A stretch of 64,000 nt of DNA from Celeribacter sp. PS-C1. GTDB lineage: Bacteria > Pseudomonadota > Alphaproteobacteria > Rhodobacterales > Rhodobacteraceae. Every line of letters begins with the position of its first letter. Position 1 is the stretch's first letter. The stretch is from the NCBI RefSeq assembly GCF_019429625.1, contig NZ_JAHXRW010000004.1, positions 124,001-188,000 of the forward strand. The letters run 5' to 3'. Below are positions 52,656 through 61,395 of this stretch, piece by piece. The notes beneath the pieces were generated by a model. It worked only from the letters and a program-made list of their open reading frames with translations. It was not told the DNA's origin and made no database searches. Both the position numbers and the translations under genes were made by a program.

Positions 52656-54158
52656 ATGACTCTTCCTCTACTCACGACCCACAACCTCACCAAGACCTAC
52701 CCCGGCGTGCGTGCCCTCGATGCCGTGGATTTTGATCTCATGGCGGGCGAAGTGCATGTTTTGTTTGGTGAAAACGGCGCGGGGAAATCCACGCTGATCT
52801 CCATGCTCGCAGGCGCCAACACGCCCTCCGAAGGCAAGATTTACCTCGATCATCACGAGGTGGCCTTCGACTCCGTGGCCCGCGCCAAGGCGCATGGCGT
52901 CTACACCGTGTTTCAGGAATTCTCCCTCATCCCCACGCTCACCGTGGCCGAGAACATGTTTCTCGGACAGGAGCCGCGCATGGGGATTTTGATCGATCAT
53001 GCCGAGATGCGCCGCCGGGCGCAGGAAATTTTCGACGAGCTGGGATTCCCGATCTCCCCCACCGCGCAGGTCTCGACCCTGTCGCGCGCGCAGCAGCAGA
53101 TGCTGGAGATTTCCAAAGCGTTTCACGGCGATCTGAAGGTGCTGATCCTCGATGAACCCACCGCCTCCCTGACCGAACGCGAGGTGGATCACCTGTTCCA
53201 TTTCATCGAGCGGCAAAAGGCCAAAGGCGTTGGCATCATCTATATTTCGCACCGGATGCAGGAGTTCAAACGCATCGCCGACCGCATCACCGTGCTGCGC
53301 GACGGGGCCAAGATTGGCACGGTCGAGATGGCGGGCACCGATGAGGCCGCTTTGGTCGAGATGATGACCGGACGCCAGATTGCCGACATCTATCCGACCA
53401 TCGCGACGGAACCCGGCGATGTGGTGCTTGAGGTCGCGGATCTCGCCACCCCCGGTGTGGCCCGCTCTTCGCTCAGCCTGCGCCGAGGCGAGGTTCTGGG
53501 TGTGGCGGGCTTGGTCGGCTGTGGCAAATCGCGGTTCTTCCGCGCCATGATGGGGCTTGGCCCCCGACGTTCCGGCACGGTCCACTTGAACGGGCACGAC
53601 ATCACCGGACTGCCAACGCGCGAGATCATCCGCGCAGGTCTCTATTACCTGTCGCCCGATCGCAAACACGAGGGGCTGGATCTGGCCAAGACCTCGAACG
53701 AGAACCTTGCGCTTAATGTCGTGACCTCCGGTGCGCCCGTCAAACGCGGCTGGATCGACTGGCGCACGGTGCGTGATACGGTGGCCGAGATCGCCACGCG
53801 GGTCGAGCTGCCCGAAGATTACCGCGCCCGGCGTGTGTCGCAACTCTCCGGCGGCAACCAGCAAAAGGTGCTCTTCGGCAAGGCCTTTGGCCAGAAGGCC
53901 GATGTCTATATTTTCGACGAACCCACCGTAGGCGTCGATATGGGCACCCGCGCGGCGCTTTACCTTAAAATCAAGGCTCTGGCCGAAGCGGGCAAGGCGG
54001 TGGTCGTGATCTCCTCCGATCTGCCCGAAGCAATCAACCTGTCCCACCGCATTCTTGTCTTCGCCAATGGCCAGGTCTCGGCAGAGCTGCCGCGCGCTGA
54101 GGCCAGCGAAGACACCGTCCTGAGATATTTCTTCACCGAAAGCGAGCCCGTCCAATGA
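52656..54158 (+). CDS. Ribose-type ABC transporter ATPase (RbsA-like, two domains)
   Basis: A 500-residue protein with two fused ATPase domains. The N-half has Walker A GENGAGKST, signature LSRAQQQM and Walker B VLILDEPTASL. The C-half has Walker A-like GLVGCGKSR, signature LSGGNQQK and Walker B VYIFDEPTVGVD. An imperfect first signature and divergent second Walker A are usual in RbsA-type proteins. GGAGG precedes the ATG at 52656. Four-base overlap with the permease gene. Confidence 0.92.
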   Translation: MTLPLLTTHNLTKTYPGVRALDAVDFDLMAGEVHVLFGENGAGKSTLISMLAGANTPSEGKIYLDHHEVAFDSVARAKAHGVYTVFQEFSLIPTLTVAENMFLGQEPRMGILIDHAEMRRRAQEIFDELGFPISPTAQVSTLSRAQQQMLEISKAFHGDLKVLILDEPTASLTEREVDHLFHFIERQKAKGVGIIYISHRMQEFKRIADRITVLRDGAKIGTVEMAGTDEAALVEMMTGRQIADIYPTIATEPGDVVLEVADLATPGVARSSLSLRRGEVLGVAGLVGCGKSRFFRAMMGLGPRRSGTVHLNGHDITGLPTREIIRAGLYYLSPDRKHEGLDLAKTSNENLALNVVTSGAPVKRGWIDWRTVRDTVAEIATRVELPEDYRARRVSQLSGGNQQKVLFGKAFGQKADVYIFDEPTVGVDMGTRAALYLKIKALAEAGKAVVVISSDLPEAINLSHRILVFANGQVSAELPRAEASEDTVLRYFFTESEPVQ

Positions 54159-55171
54159 GCGATGCAACCGCACCGGCGCAGGTCACACCGCGCGCCAACC
54201 CGATCAAAACCCTGTTCATCCGCGTGGGCGTGTTGCCGTTCTTTCTGGGCATTGCGCTGGTGGTGTTCTCCTTTATGTCCGACAAATTCCTGACCGGGCA
54301 GAACCTGATGAATGTCGCGCGCCAGTCGGTCTATCTGGTGCTCGTCTCCTTGGGGCAGATGCTGGTCCTGGTCTCCGGCGGGTTCGACCTTTCGGTCGGC
54401 ACCGCGATTGCGCTGACCTCTGTGGCCTCCGCCCTGTCGATGACATGGGCCGCAGGTGTCTTTGACAGCGTGTTCCTGATCATCGCCATCGGCATCCTCG
54501 CGGGCGGCTGCGTCGCGCTGATCGTCGGGCTGATCAACGGCGTGGGCGTGGCCTATTTCGAGGTCTCACCTTTCATCATGACGCTGGGTGTGTCCTCAGT
54601 GGGCGCAGGGCTTGCGCTTTTCATGACCGGCGGCATCCCGATCTCCGGCCTGCCCATTGCCTTTGGCGACACCTTCGGCTTCGGAAAATGGTTCGGTGTG
54701 CCCGTGCCGGTGTTCATTGCGGTGATCTGTATCGTCGTGATGTGGCTGATGATGCCGCGCACCACGCTTGGCACCCGCATCTATGCGGTGGGCGGCAACA
54801 TCAAGGCGGCGCATTTGTCAGCCATCGACACCAAGAAGACGCTGGTTCTGGCCTATGTGCTCTGTTCACTGATCGCCGCGCTGACCGGCGTGCTTTTGAC
54901 CGCCCGCGTGGAAAGCGGCGAGGCCAATCTCGGTGGCACCATGGCACTTGAGTCGATCGCCGCCTGTGTCATCGCGGGCGTGTCTCTGAGAGGCGGCATC
55001 GGGCGGGTGCAGAACGTGGTCTTGGGCGCGTTTTTTATCGTCATGGTGCAAAACGGCATGAACATCGCGCGGGTGAGCTCCTACATGCAGATGGTACTGC
55101 TGGGCAGCCTGCTGATCCTTGCGGTGATCTTTGACCAGATGCGCTACCGGATGATCATGCGCGGCGCGTGA
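54155..55171 (+). CDS. Ribose-type ABC permease (RbsC-like)
   Basis: A 338-residue membrane protein with about eight to ten hydrophobic segments and the RbsC motif SGGFDLSVGTAIALTSV (near residues 74-90), plus GTRIYAVGGNIKAAHLSAID, the loop contacting the ATPase. It completes the transporter of the LysR-controlled operon. Confidence 0.92.
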   Translation: MSDATAPAQVTPRANPIKTLFIRVGVLPFFLGIALVVFSFMSDKFLTGQNLMNVARQSVYLVLVSLGQMLVLVSGGFDLSVGTAIALTSVASALSMTWAAGVFDSVFLIIAIGILAGGCVALIVGLINGVGVAYFEVSPFIMTLGVSSVGAGLALFMTGGIPISGLPIAFGDTFGFGKWFGVPVPVFIAVICIVVMWLMMPRTTLGTRIYAVGGNIKAAHLSAIDTKKTLVLAYVLCSLIAALTGVLLTARVESGEANLGGTMALESIAACVIAGVSLRGGIGRVQNVVLGAFFIVMVQNGMNIARVSSYMQMVLLGSLLILAVIFDQMRYRMIMRGA

Positions 55172-55194
55172 CCGCGCGTGTCATGAACGAAGCA

Positions 55195-55230
55195 CAAAAA
55201 CCGCGCCACTCCTAAAGTGGCGCGGCTATT
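55195..55230. terminator. Terminator after the permease gene, convergent boundary
   Basis: A 10-bp stem CCGCGCCACT / AGTGGCGCGG with a CCTAA loop, an A-run on the left (CAAAAA) and CTATTTCC on the right. It is stronger for the minus-strand transcript of the FAD dehydrogenase gene but probably serves both directions. Confidence 0.75.
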
Positions 55231-55289
55231 TCCATAATCCATAAACTCAATCCAAATCTGAGACTTGCGAACAAAATCTCATCCGATTT

Positions 55290-56705
55290 CTAATCCAGAA
55301 ACAGCGCGCCGGGATTGAGGATGCCGCGCGGGTCCAGTTGGGTTTTCAGCGCCCGCATCATGGCCAGCTCCTCTGGACTGCGGCTACACCCGATCCAAGG
55401 CGCCTTGATCCGGCCAATACCGTGTTCCGCGGTAACCGCGCCATTCCAGTCGCGTAAGAACGCGTAAATTTCCGCCTCGATCCGATGTTCCGCCGCCGTA
55501 CTGCCGTCATGCGCGACCAGCAAATGCACATTGCCGTCGCCGATGTGACCAACCTTGATCACGCCGCCCGCCTCCTTCAGCGTTGCAAGTCGCGCGTCAG
55601 CCGCCTCACAAAACGCCCCCAACGCGGAGGGCGAGACACCGATGTCGAAGTTGATGTGATGCCCGAAGGCGTCATCCACCTCGCCCACCGCCTCGCGCAG
55701 GGCCCAAAGCGACTGTGCTTCGGCCACAGATTTTGCCAGAACCCCGTCCACGGCGATCTCGCGGTCGAACAAATCTGCGAACAGCTCTTCGAATTCCTCT
55801 TCGGCCCTGCCCGTTTCTGAATCGACCTCGATCAGAACGTAAAAGCCGTATTTGTCCGCGAGCGGCGACACCGCAAGCGCAGCGGTGTCACAGACAAAAT
55901 CCCAATAGTCGGGCCACATGCCTTCGAAGGCGACGATGCGCGATCCGAACCGCTCCCGCGTGACATTGAGGCAGCGCAAAGCCGCCGCATGATCCGGCAG
56001 CGCCAAGAGAGCCGTCGCCGTGCCCGGCACATGCCGGTGTAGTTTGAGCACCGCGCGCGTCACAAATCCAAGCACCCCTTCGGAGCCGATGAACATATGT
56101 TTCAGATCAAAGCCCGAGTTGTCCTTCACGGTTTTGCCAAGACGTGAAATGATGGTGCCGTCGGCCAGAACCGCCTCAAGCCCCAACACATTGTCACGCG
56201 TCATGCCGCGCTGGAGCACGCGGATCCCGCCCGCGTTGGTGGCAATCGTGCCGCCGATGGTCGCGGAGCCCCGCGCGCCGATATCGACGCAATATTCGAG
56301 ACCGACCGCACGCGCGGCTTCCTGCACCGTCTCAAGCGGCGTTCCCGCCCAAGTCGTCAGGGTCATCGCCTCTTCGTCGACCTCAATGATCCCGCTGAGG
56401 CGCTCGGTCGAGATGACAACCACATTCGGCGGACAGCTCGCGCCACCGGACAGCCCGGTGCGCCCGCCCTGCGGCACCACCCCAAGACCATGCCGATTGC
56501 AGATGGCCATCAGCGACCCCACCTCTTCGGTCGTGCCCGGACGCAGCACGGCCATAGGGGCCGTGCCGGCCAGACCGGATTGATCTGTGGCATAGCGCGC
56601 ACAATCCTCCGCCCGCGTCAAAATCCCCTTGGGACCAAGGACTTCACTCAAAGCGACAATTGCATCCTGATGCGCAGAGTTCTGTTGAATGCCGGTGCTG
56701 TCCAT
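55290..56705 (-). CDS. FAD-linked 2-hydroxyacid dehydrogenase (GlcD/D-lactate dehydrogenase family)
   Basis: A 471-residue flavoprotein with an N-terminal PCMH-type FAD domain (PQGGRTGLSGGASCPPN near residue 80, TIGGTIATNAGGIRVLQRGMTRDNVLGLEAV near 150-180). The C-terminal domain has the HIGDGNVHLLV metal/substrate motif (near residue 400) and TAEHGIGRIKAPW. It oxidises a D-2-hydroxyacid such as glycolate, D-lactate or D-2-hydroxyglutarate, with quinone or another acceptor. No glcE/glcF genes follow, which favours a single-subunit enzyme. A LysR gene lies divergently 48 bases away. Confidence 0.9.
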   Translation of the reverse strand: MDSTGIQQNSAHQDAIVALSEVLGPKGILTRAEDCARYATDQSGLAGTAPMAVLRPGTTEEVGSLMAICNRHGLGVVPQGGRTGLSGGASCPPNVVVISTERLSGIIEVDEEAMTLTTWAGTPLETVQEAARAVGLEYCVDIGARGSATIGGTIATNAGGIRVLQRGMTRDNVLGLEAVLADGTIISRLGKTVKDNSGFDLKHMFIGSEGVLGFVTRAVLKLHRHVPGTATALLALPDHAAALRCLNVTRERFGSRIVAFEGMWPDYWDFVCDTAALAVSPLADKYGFYVLIEVDSETGRAEEEFEELFADLFDREIAVDGVLAKSVAEAQSLWALREAVGEVDDAFGHHINFDIGVSPSALGAFCEAADARLATLKEAGGVIKVGHIGDGNVHLLVAHDGSTAAEHRIEAEIYAFLRDWNGAVTAEHGIGRIKAPWIGCSRSPEELAMMRALKTQLDPRGILNPGALFLD

Positions 56706-56753
56706 CTATGATACGCTCCTTGACGCTGACGTGTTCGTTCTCTGGAGACCCCT

Positions 56754-57674
56754 ATGCCCCCCAGCAAAATTCTTGGGCGACTGCCCGGTTTGCGGCATTT
56801 TATCGAAGTGGCCCAGCTTGGGTCCTTTCGCGCCGCGGCGGACAGGCTGCATGTTGCGCCCTCCGCGGTCAGCAAGCAAATCAAGAACCTCGAGATCGCT
56901 CTCGACATCGAGCTGTTTCGACGCGACCGTGGCCGCGGCGGACTTGAGCTGACCGAAGCGGGTGAAATTCTTTTGTTCCGCTGCGCCTCGGTGATCAACG
57001 AGTTGACCATCGCACAGGACGAAATCGACCAGTTGCAAGGCTTGCAGCGCGGACATCTCAGGCTCGGCGTCAACGAAGTGCTGGCTTCCGATCTTTTGCC
57101 CGGTCTGCTGCGGGATATGAGTTACAACCATCCCGGCCTTAAATTCTCCATCTATGTGGAGAACACACGCGAGATTGTCGACCGGATGCAGGACGGCGAC
57201 ATCGACATCGCCCTGGGCTACAACTTCCCGCCCTCGGCAGAGATCGAGACGCTCGCCACCCTGAAACGCCGCACCTATGTGGTCACCTCGCTCAATCACC
57301 CGATCGCGCGGCTGCGCTCTGTGCGACTGTCGGATATCGACGGCGAGCGGATCATTTTCCCCGACCACTCCGTTCCGATGCGGCAATTGCTCGAGGACGC
57401 CCTGGTGCAGAGCGGTGTGAGCCTGCATGAAGTCATGAGCACCAACAGCTTCACCCTCTTGCGGCAAATGGTCGAGAGCGGCATGGGCATCGGCATCGTC
57501 TTCGGCCGTTTCCTGCAAATCCGCCGCGAACAGATCGCCTTTGTCGAGCTGACCGACCTGCCGTTCGACAGCCCGCCGGTCGCCTGTTGCCGCATGGCCG
57601 GGCGCACGCCGACGGCCTCTTCGGTCGCCTTCGCCGCCGCGATCAAAACGCTGTTCAACAATTACGGCGGCTGA
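56754..57674 (+). CDS. LysR-family regulator
   Basis: A 306-residue LysR-type regulator with an N-terminal HTH (about residues 6-65, LPGLRHFIEVAQLGSFRAAADRLHVAPSAVSKQI pattern) and an effector domain (about 95-300). It is divergent from the GlcD-like gene, which it probably controls, and its 3' end is 5 bases from the convergent bicupin gene. The 48-base divergent region is short, so operator and promoters must overlap; I could not pick out a clear T-N11-A site. Confidence 0.85.
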   Translation: MPPSKILGRLPGLRHFIEVAQLGSFRAAADRLHVAPSAVSKQIKNLEIALDIELFRRDRGRGGLELTEAGEILLFRCASVINELTIAQDEIDQLQGLQRGHLRLGVNEVLASDLLPGLLRDMSYNHPGLKFSIYVENTREIVDRMQDGDIDIALGYNFPPSAEIETLATLKRRTYVVTSLNHPIARLRSVRLSDIDGERIIFPDHSVPMRQLLEDALVQSGVSLHEVMSTNSFTLLRQMVESGMGIGIVFGRFLQIRREQIAFVELTDLPFDSPPVACCRMAGRTPTASSVAFAAAIKTLFNNYGG

Positions 57675-57679
57675 GCCCG

Positions 57680-58417
57680 TCATCTCTTGGCCAGCGGGGA
57701 ACGATTGTAGTTCTTGTAGATGAGATAGCGGGAGGTCTCGCGTCCGAGTGCGCCGAACCATTGCGGCACATGCGGACCCATCCAGATCGCGTCCCCTGCG
57801 CCCACCGGATACCATTGATCATCCAGACGATAGACGCCGCCGCCATCGAGCATCAAAAGCCCGTGCTCCATGAAATGCGTCTCGACATAGGCGAGCGAGG
57901 ACCCTGGGTGAAAGTTCATGACATTGAATTCGCCGTCAAAACCCGCATCCGTCGGGAGCAGTTTTTGCACCATCAGCCAGTCGTCACCACGCAGCGGCGT
58001 GCCCTCGACCTCTGCCACCGAACCGAGGACGGGTGCAGGCACCTCCCCGCGTGCGAGGAACACCCATTCGAAGAAGACGAAAGAGGCCCCCGCCGAGGCG
58101 CTCAATGTCGCGCCATCCTGCGGTGGCAGAAAGGCATAGCCCTCTGCCCCAAGCGTGCCCTTCCCGGACAGAACCACTTCGCCCTCCAGCACAAAGAGAA
58201 AGCGTGCGTTCCCGGCGGGCGCAGGCGCGATGTCACTTAGACCTTCCGCCGTCCGCACCAATCCCATCGCGAATTTCGCGCCCATGTCCGGGCTGATAAG
58301 AAAGGCGATCTCAGCGCCCGGCCACTCCGGCTGAGTGATCCATTCATGGCTCTCGGGAGTCAAAAGCGCGTGGTTGCGGCGGATGTCGGAACGGGTGTAT
58401 CCAAAGCTGGGTTTCAT
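57680..58417 (-). CDS. Bicupin resembling (S)-ureidoglycine aminohydrolase
   Basis: A 245-residue two-cupin protein of the AllE/YlbA type. The C-terminal cupin keeps the metal ligands of ureidoglycine aminohydrolase: Glu and two His in YVETHFMEHG (about residues 178-187) and Gln in HVPQWFGA (near residue 220). AllE releases ammonia from ureidoglycine in purine-ureide breakdown. GGAGAGAC precedes the ATG at 58417, which overlaps the stop of the M20 gene. It is the last gene of a minus-strand operon; without the classical allantoin genes its true substrate is uncertain. Confidence 0.78.
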   Translation of the reverse strand: MKPSFGYTRSDIRRNHALLTPESHEWITQPEWPGAEIAFLISPDMGAKFAMGLVRTAEGLSDIAPAPAGNARFLFVLEGEVVLSGKGTLGAEGYAFLPPQDGATLSASAGASFVFFEWVFLARGEVPAPVLGSVAEVEGTPLRGDDWLMVQKLLPTDAGFDGEFNVMNFHPGSSLAYVETHFMEHGLLMLDGGGVYRLDDQWYPVGAGDAIWMGPHVPQWFGALGRETSRYLIYKNYNRSPLAKR

Positions 58418-59544
58418 TGGGTCTCTCCGGTCGGGCGCTGGCCCGCATAGGTCAGGATCAGGCCGCGCAACAACGCCATGCGGCGCGCCAACGGCGAAAT
58501 GAGGATGTGTTCTTGCGGCGAATGCCAATTGTTGCCGATCGCGCCGAGGCCGTCGAGGGTCGGAACCCCGGCTGCACAGGTGAAATTGCCGTCGCTGCCG
58601 CCCCCGGAACGGGTTTCGATCATCGGCGCGCCAAGCTCGGCGTTGATCTCAGTCGCGCGGGCGAACATGGCGAGTGTCTCGGGCGTGCGGGCCAGACAGG
58701 GCTTTTCGATTTCGCCCGAGAGACGGATACTCACATCCGGATCATCGGAGCGCAGGCTTCCAAGCTGGCGTTCGATCTCATGGCCGAGGCTATCGTCGGC
58801 GAAGCGGACATCGAGATCGCAGGCGGCATGCCCTGCAACCACATTGGGCTCGGTGCCGCCACGAACACGGCCCACATTGACCGTGGTCTCGGTTTCGAGA
58901 TCCGTCATGGCCTCAATCTGACCGATGGTGCGGGCCAGTTGCAGGATCGCGGAGCGGCCATCGGCAAAGGCAGACCCCGCGTGGCTTTCGACACCATGGA
59001 AATCGAGGGTGTATTTCGCGCGCCCCTTGCGGAAGGTGATCGCCTCATCGCCGCGCGCGGGTTCAGGAATGAGCGCCGCGCCACATTTGCGCGCCTCCGC
59101 CTGAATAAGCGCATACGAGGTGGGCGAACCGATTTCCTCGTCGGAATTGTAGATCAAGGTGACGGGACCGGGCAGAGCCACACCGCTCTCCACGATGTCG
59201 CGCATCGCACTGAGCGCGAGATAGCCGCCGCCTTTCATATCCGCGATGCCGGGTCCGTATTGACGGTCGCCATCGCGCCGGATCTCAACCGTGCCGGGGG
59301 CGCAGACCGTGTCGATGTGGCTCGTCACCAGAACACCGGGGCCATCACCGCCTTTGAACCGCGCAATCAGATGATCGCCCATGTCGTCGCGTCCAGAAAT
59401 ACGCTCGATCTCAGCGCCCAAAGGCGTGAGCTGTGCTTCGATCAGATCGACGAGGCGGGAAATGCCCGCAACATCGCCCGTGGGGGTGTCGATCCGAACC
59501 CACTCCATGAGGCCCGCAAGAATGTCTTCGCTTTGCATCGTCAT
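58414..59544 (-). CDS. M20-family metallohydrolase, carboxypeptidase G2-like
   Basis: A 376-residue amidohydrolase of the M20 family. The two-zinc site is visible: His and Asp in SHIDTV, bridging Asp in GPGIADMKGG, catalytic Glu pair in SDEEIG, Glu in IPEPARGDE and a C-terminal His in HSPQEH. The closest pattern is carboxypeptidase G2/ArgE, not allantoate amidohydrolase, so it probably cleaves an N-acyl or N-carbamoyl amino-acid-like amide. Coupled to both neighbours (start 3 bases after the deacetylase-like stop). Confidence 0.85.
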   Translation of the reverse strand: MTMQSEDILAGLMEWVRIDTPTGDVAGISRLVDLIEAQLTPLGAEIERISGRDDMGDHLIARFKGGDGPGVLVTSHIDTVCAPGTVEIRRDGDRQYGPGIADMKGGGYLALSAMRDIVESGVALPGPVTLIYNSDEEIGSPTSYALIQAEARKCGAALIPEPARGDEAITFRKGRAKYTLDFHGVESHAGSAFADGRSAILQLARTIGQIEAMTDLETETTVNVGRVRGGTEPNVVAGHAACDLDVRFADDSLGHEIERQLGSLRSDDPDVSIRLSGEIEKPCLARTPETLAMFARATEINAELGAPMIETRSGGGSDGNFTCAAGVPTLDGLGAIGNNWHSPQEHILISPLARRMALLRGLILTYAGQRPTGETQ

Positions 59545-59546
59545 GA

Positions 59547-60485
59547 TCAGCTCAGGCTGTCTTCGTAATCGACCCAGATCGAGGGCGCGAGTTTGAGTGT
59601 TTCGCTGGAGGGATAGTTTGCCTGCCAATGCGCCGCCAGCGTGCTTCCGGTTTCGGCCCAGACGCCCGGGTGGCTCACGGCCTCTGTGAGGAACTCGGAA
59701 AGCGCGGAGAAGCGATGCCCCCACCCTGCGCGCGCCGGAGAGACGCACATGTTGAAGTAGCGCCCCCGGCGGTATTGCGCCTGAAACTCCCGCCGCCAGT
59801 TGCGTTTGAGCGGTTCGAGGCGTTCAAGCCCGACACCTGCGCGCGGGAACATCAAAAAGAACGTGTCGTCGAAGTGGTAGTAATACGGCAGCGTCAAAAA
59901 CGCCTCGGATTTCTCGACATCCGTGACCCACCAATAGGGCGCGTCATCAGCCAGACCGTTGCCGAAGTACGTGTAGCCCTGAGCTTTCAAAAGCGAGATC
60001 GTCTCATCGGTGACGGCACCGGTGGCAAAGCGATCATCCGGACGGGACAGGGAGAACCAGCCTTTCGGCGCATCGCCGCACACGCGGGTGAGAATGTCGG
60101 TGGCCTGCGCGATATGCGCCGCCTCTTGACCTGCCTCAAGCGTGTTGGGATCTTCGCCAAACAGCCCCTGCGCCGCGATTTCGTGACCGCCGTCCAGAAT
60201 GCGTTTCATCGCGTCGGGATAGGCCTCCGCGATCACGGCGGGCACGGCGAAAGTGGCTTTGACGCCCGTGCGCGCAAAAAGGTCGAGAAAGGCCGTCAGA
60301 CCCTCGGTCATGCCGAAGTGCCAGGTCGGATAGGCGATATCTTTCTCAGTGATCCCCTTGGCGGTTGCAGCCGGGTTCAGGTTGAGCGTGAGGCCGAACC
60401 CCATCTGCTGCCCTGCGGGCCACTGGATGGCCTCGTCGAAGATGCCGATCTCGTCGCTGGTGGTGTAATTGTCTTTCCACGGCAT
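59547..60485 (-). CDS. Polysaccharide-deacetylase-family paralogue lacking the metal site
   Basis: A 312-residue NodB-fold protein, paralogous to the neighbouring PuuE-like protein but with its active site erased. The Asp-x-Asp motif (LDFD in the neighbour) reads LNLN here. The HxxxxEH helix (ADHMWEHD) reads AAQGLFGED. The GTRSSH segment reads WFSLSRPD, and HPFVSGH near the C-terminus reads SPARAGWGH. The reading frame is intact, so it is a maintained gene, perhaps a non-catalytic partner of the neighbour. The ATG at 60485 lies 4 bases after the neighbour's stop. Confidence 0.82.
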   Translation of the reverse strand: MPWKDNYTTSDEIGIFDEAIQWPAGQQMGFGLTLNLNPAATAKGITEKDIAYPTWHFGMTEGLTAFLDLFARTGVKATFAVPAVIAEAYPDAMKRILDGGHEIAAQGLFGEDPNTLEAGQEAAHIAQATDILTRVCGDAPKGWFSLSRPDDRFATGAVTDETISLLKAQGYTYFGNGLADDAPYWWVTDVEKSEAFLTLPYYYHFDDTFFLMFPRAGVGLERLEPLKRNWRREFQAQYRRGRYFNMCVSPARAGWGHRFSALSEFLTEAVSHPGVWAETGSTLAAHWQANYPSSETLKLAPSIWVDYEDSLS

Positions 60486-60489
60486 GGGC

Positions 60490-61395
60490 TTACTCCTGAG
60501 AAAGGGATTGCGAAGGACAGGGATGCGCGGCGATGATGTGCTGCGCCAGCGCGTCACAGGTCGGGAACCAGACGCCCGGCAGGGTCTTCATCCGCTGAAT
60601 GAGACGTTCCAGCATATCAACCCGCATGGCGTGGCCGGACACGAAGGGATGCAGCAGGAAATTGACGTAACCGCCGACTTTGTACTGCTGCTCGAAGGCC
60701 GCCCACCAGATGTCGAAGACCTCATCGACATCCATAATCCGCTGCGCCTCATTGGGCGTATCAAGCCAGCCAAAGCTGAAATACATCGCGTCATCGAGGG
60801 CATAGTGGAACGGCAGTTGCAGGATCGGGTTTTCGCCCTTCGCGTCATATTCATAGAATGGGCGATAGGTGGCGGAGGTGAAGGAATTGTAGACCACGCC
60901 CTTTTCACGGAGGAGTTTCGGCGTATGGCTCGACCGCGTGCCGGTGACAGGCGTGCCGGAGATCGCTTCGAGCGCGGCAATGGCGCGGGTCAGATGCGCG
61001 TCTTCAATCGCCGGATCGCTCGGCACGTCGTGCTCCCACATGTGGTCGGCCAGCTCGTGACCTTTGGCGACAACGTGTTTGAGTACTTCGGGGTAAAGTT
61101 CCGCGATCCGACCCGGGGTGAACAGCGTCACCCCCACATCGTTGCGGTCGAACATCTCCATGATCCGCCAGATACCGACACGGCCGCCGAATTCGCCCTT
61201 GGCCTTTTGGCCCCAAGTCTCGTTGAGGAGACGGCGCAGCAGCATCGCGTCGAAATCGAGGGTGAAGTTGACCGCGAGTTTCACACCCTCGGGATACTGG
61301 ATGTCGGGAATATCCAGTCGCCTCTGCGCCTGAAACCCTGCGGCGGCGACCAAACTGTCGTAGCGGGACGGGTCGGTTTGGCTGGTCTGGCTCAT
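60490..61395 (-). CDS. PuuE-like polysaccharide-deacetylase-family hydrolase
   Basis: A 301-residue NodB-fold metal hydrolase of the class that includes PuuE allantoinase and other cyclic-amide hydrolases. The catalytic/metal motifs are present: TLDFD (near residue 47), ADHMWEHD (near residue 117), GTRSSH (near 150) and HPFVSGH (near 260). It overlaps the racemase gene by four bases. With the racemase, bicupin and M20 enzyme it suggests opening of a cyclic ureide or imide ring. Confidence 0.85.
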   Translation of the reverse strand: MSQTSQTDPSRYDSLVAAAGFQAQRRLDIPDIQYPEGVKLAVNFTLDFDAMLLRRLLNETWGQKAKGEFGGRVGIWRIMEMFDRNDVGVTLFTPGRIAELYPEVLKHVVAKGHELADHMWEHDVPSDPAIEDAHLTRAIAALEAISGTPVTGTRSSHTPKLLREKGVVYNSFTSATYRPFYEYDAKGENPILQLPFHYALDDAMYFSFGWLDTPNEAQRIMDVDEVFDIWWAAFEQQYKVGGYVNFLLHPFVSGHAMRVDMLERLIQRMKTLPGVWFPTCDALAQHIIAAHPCPSQSLSQE

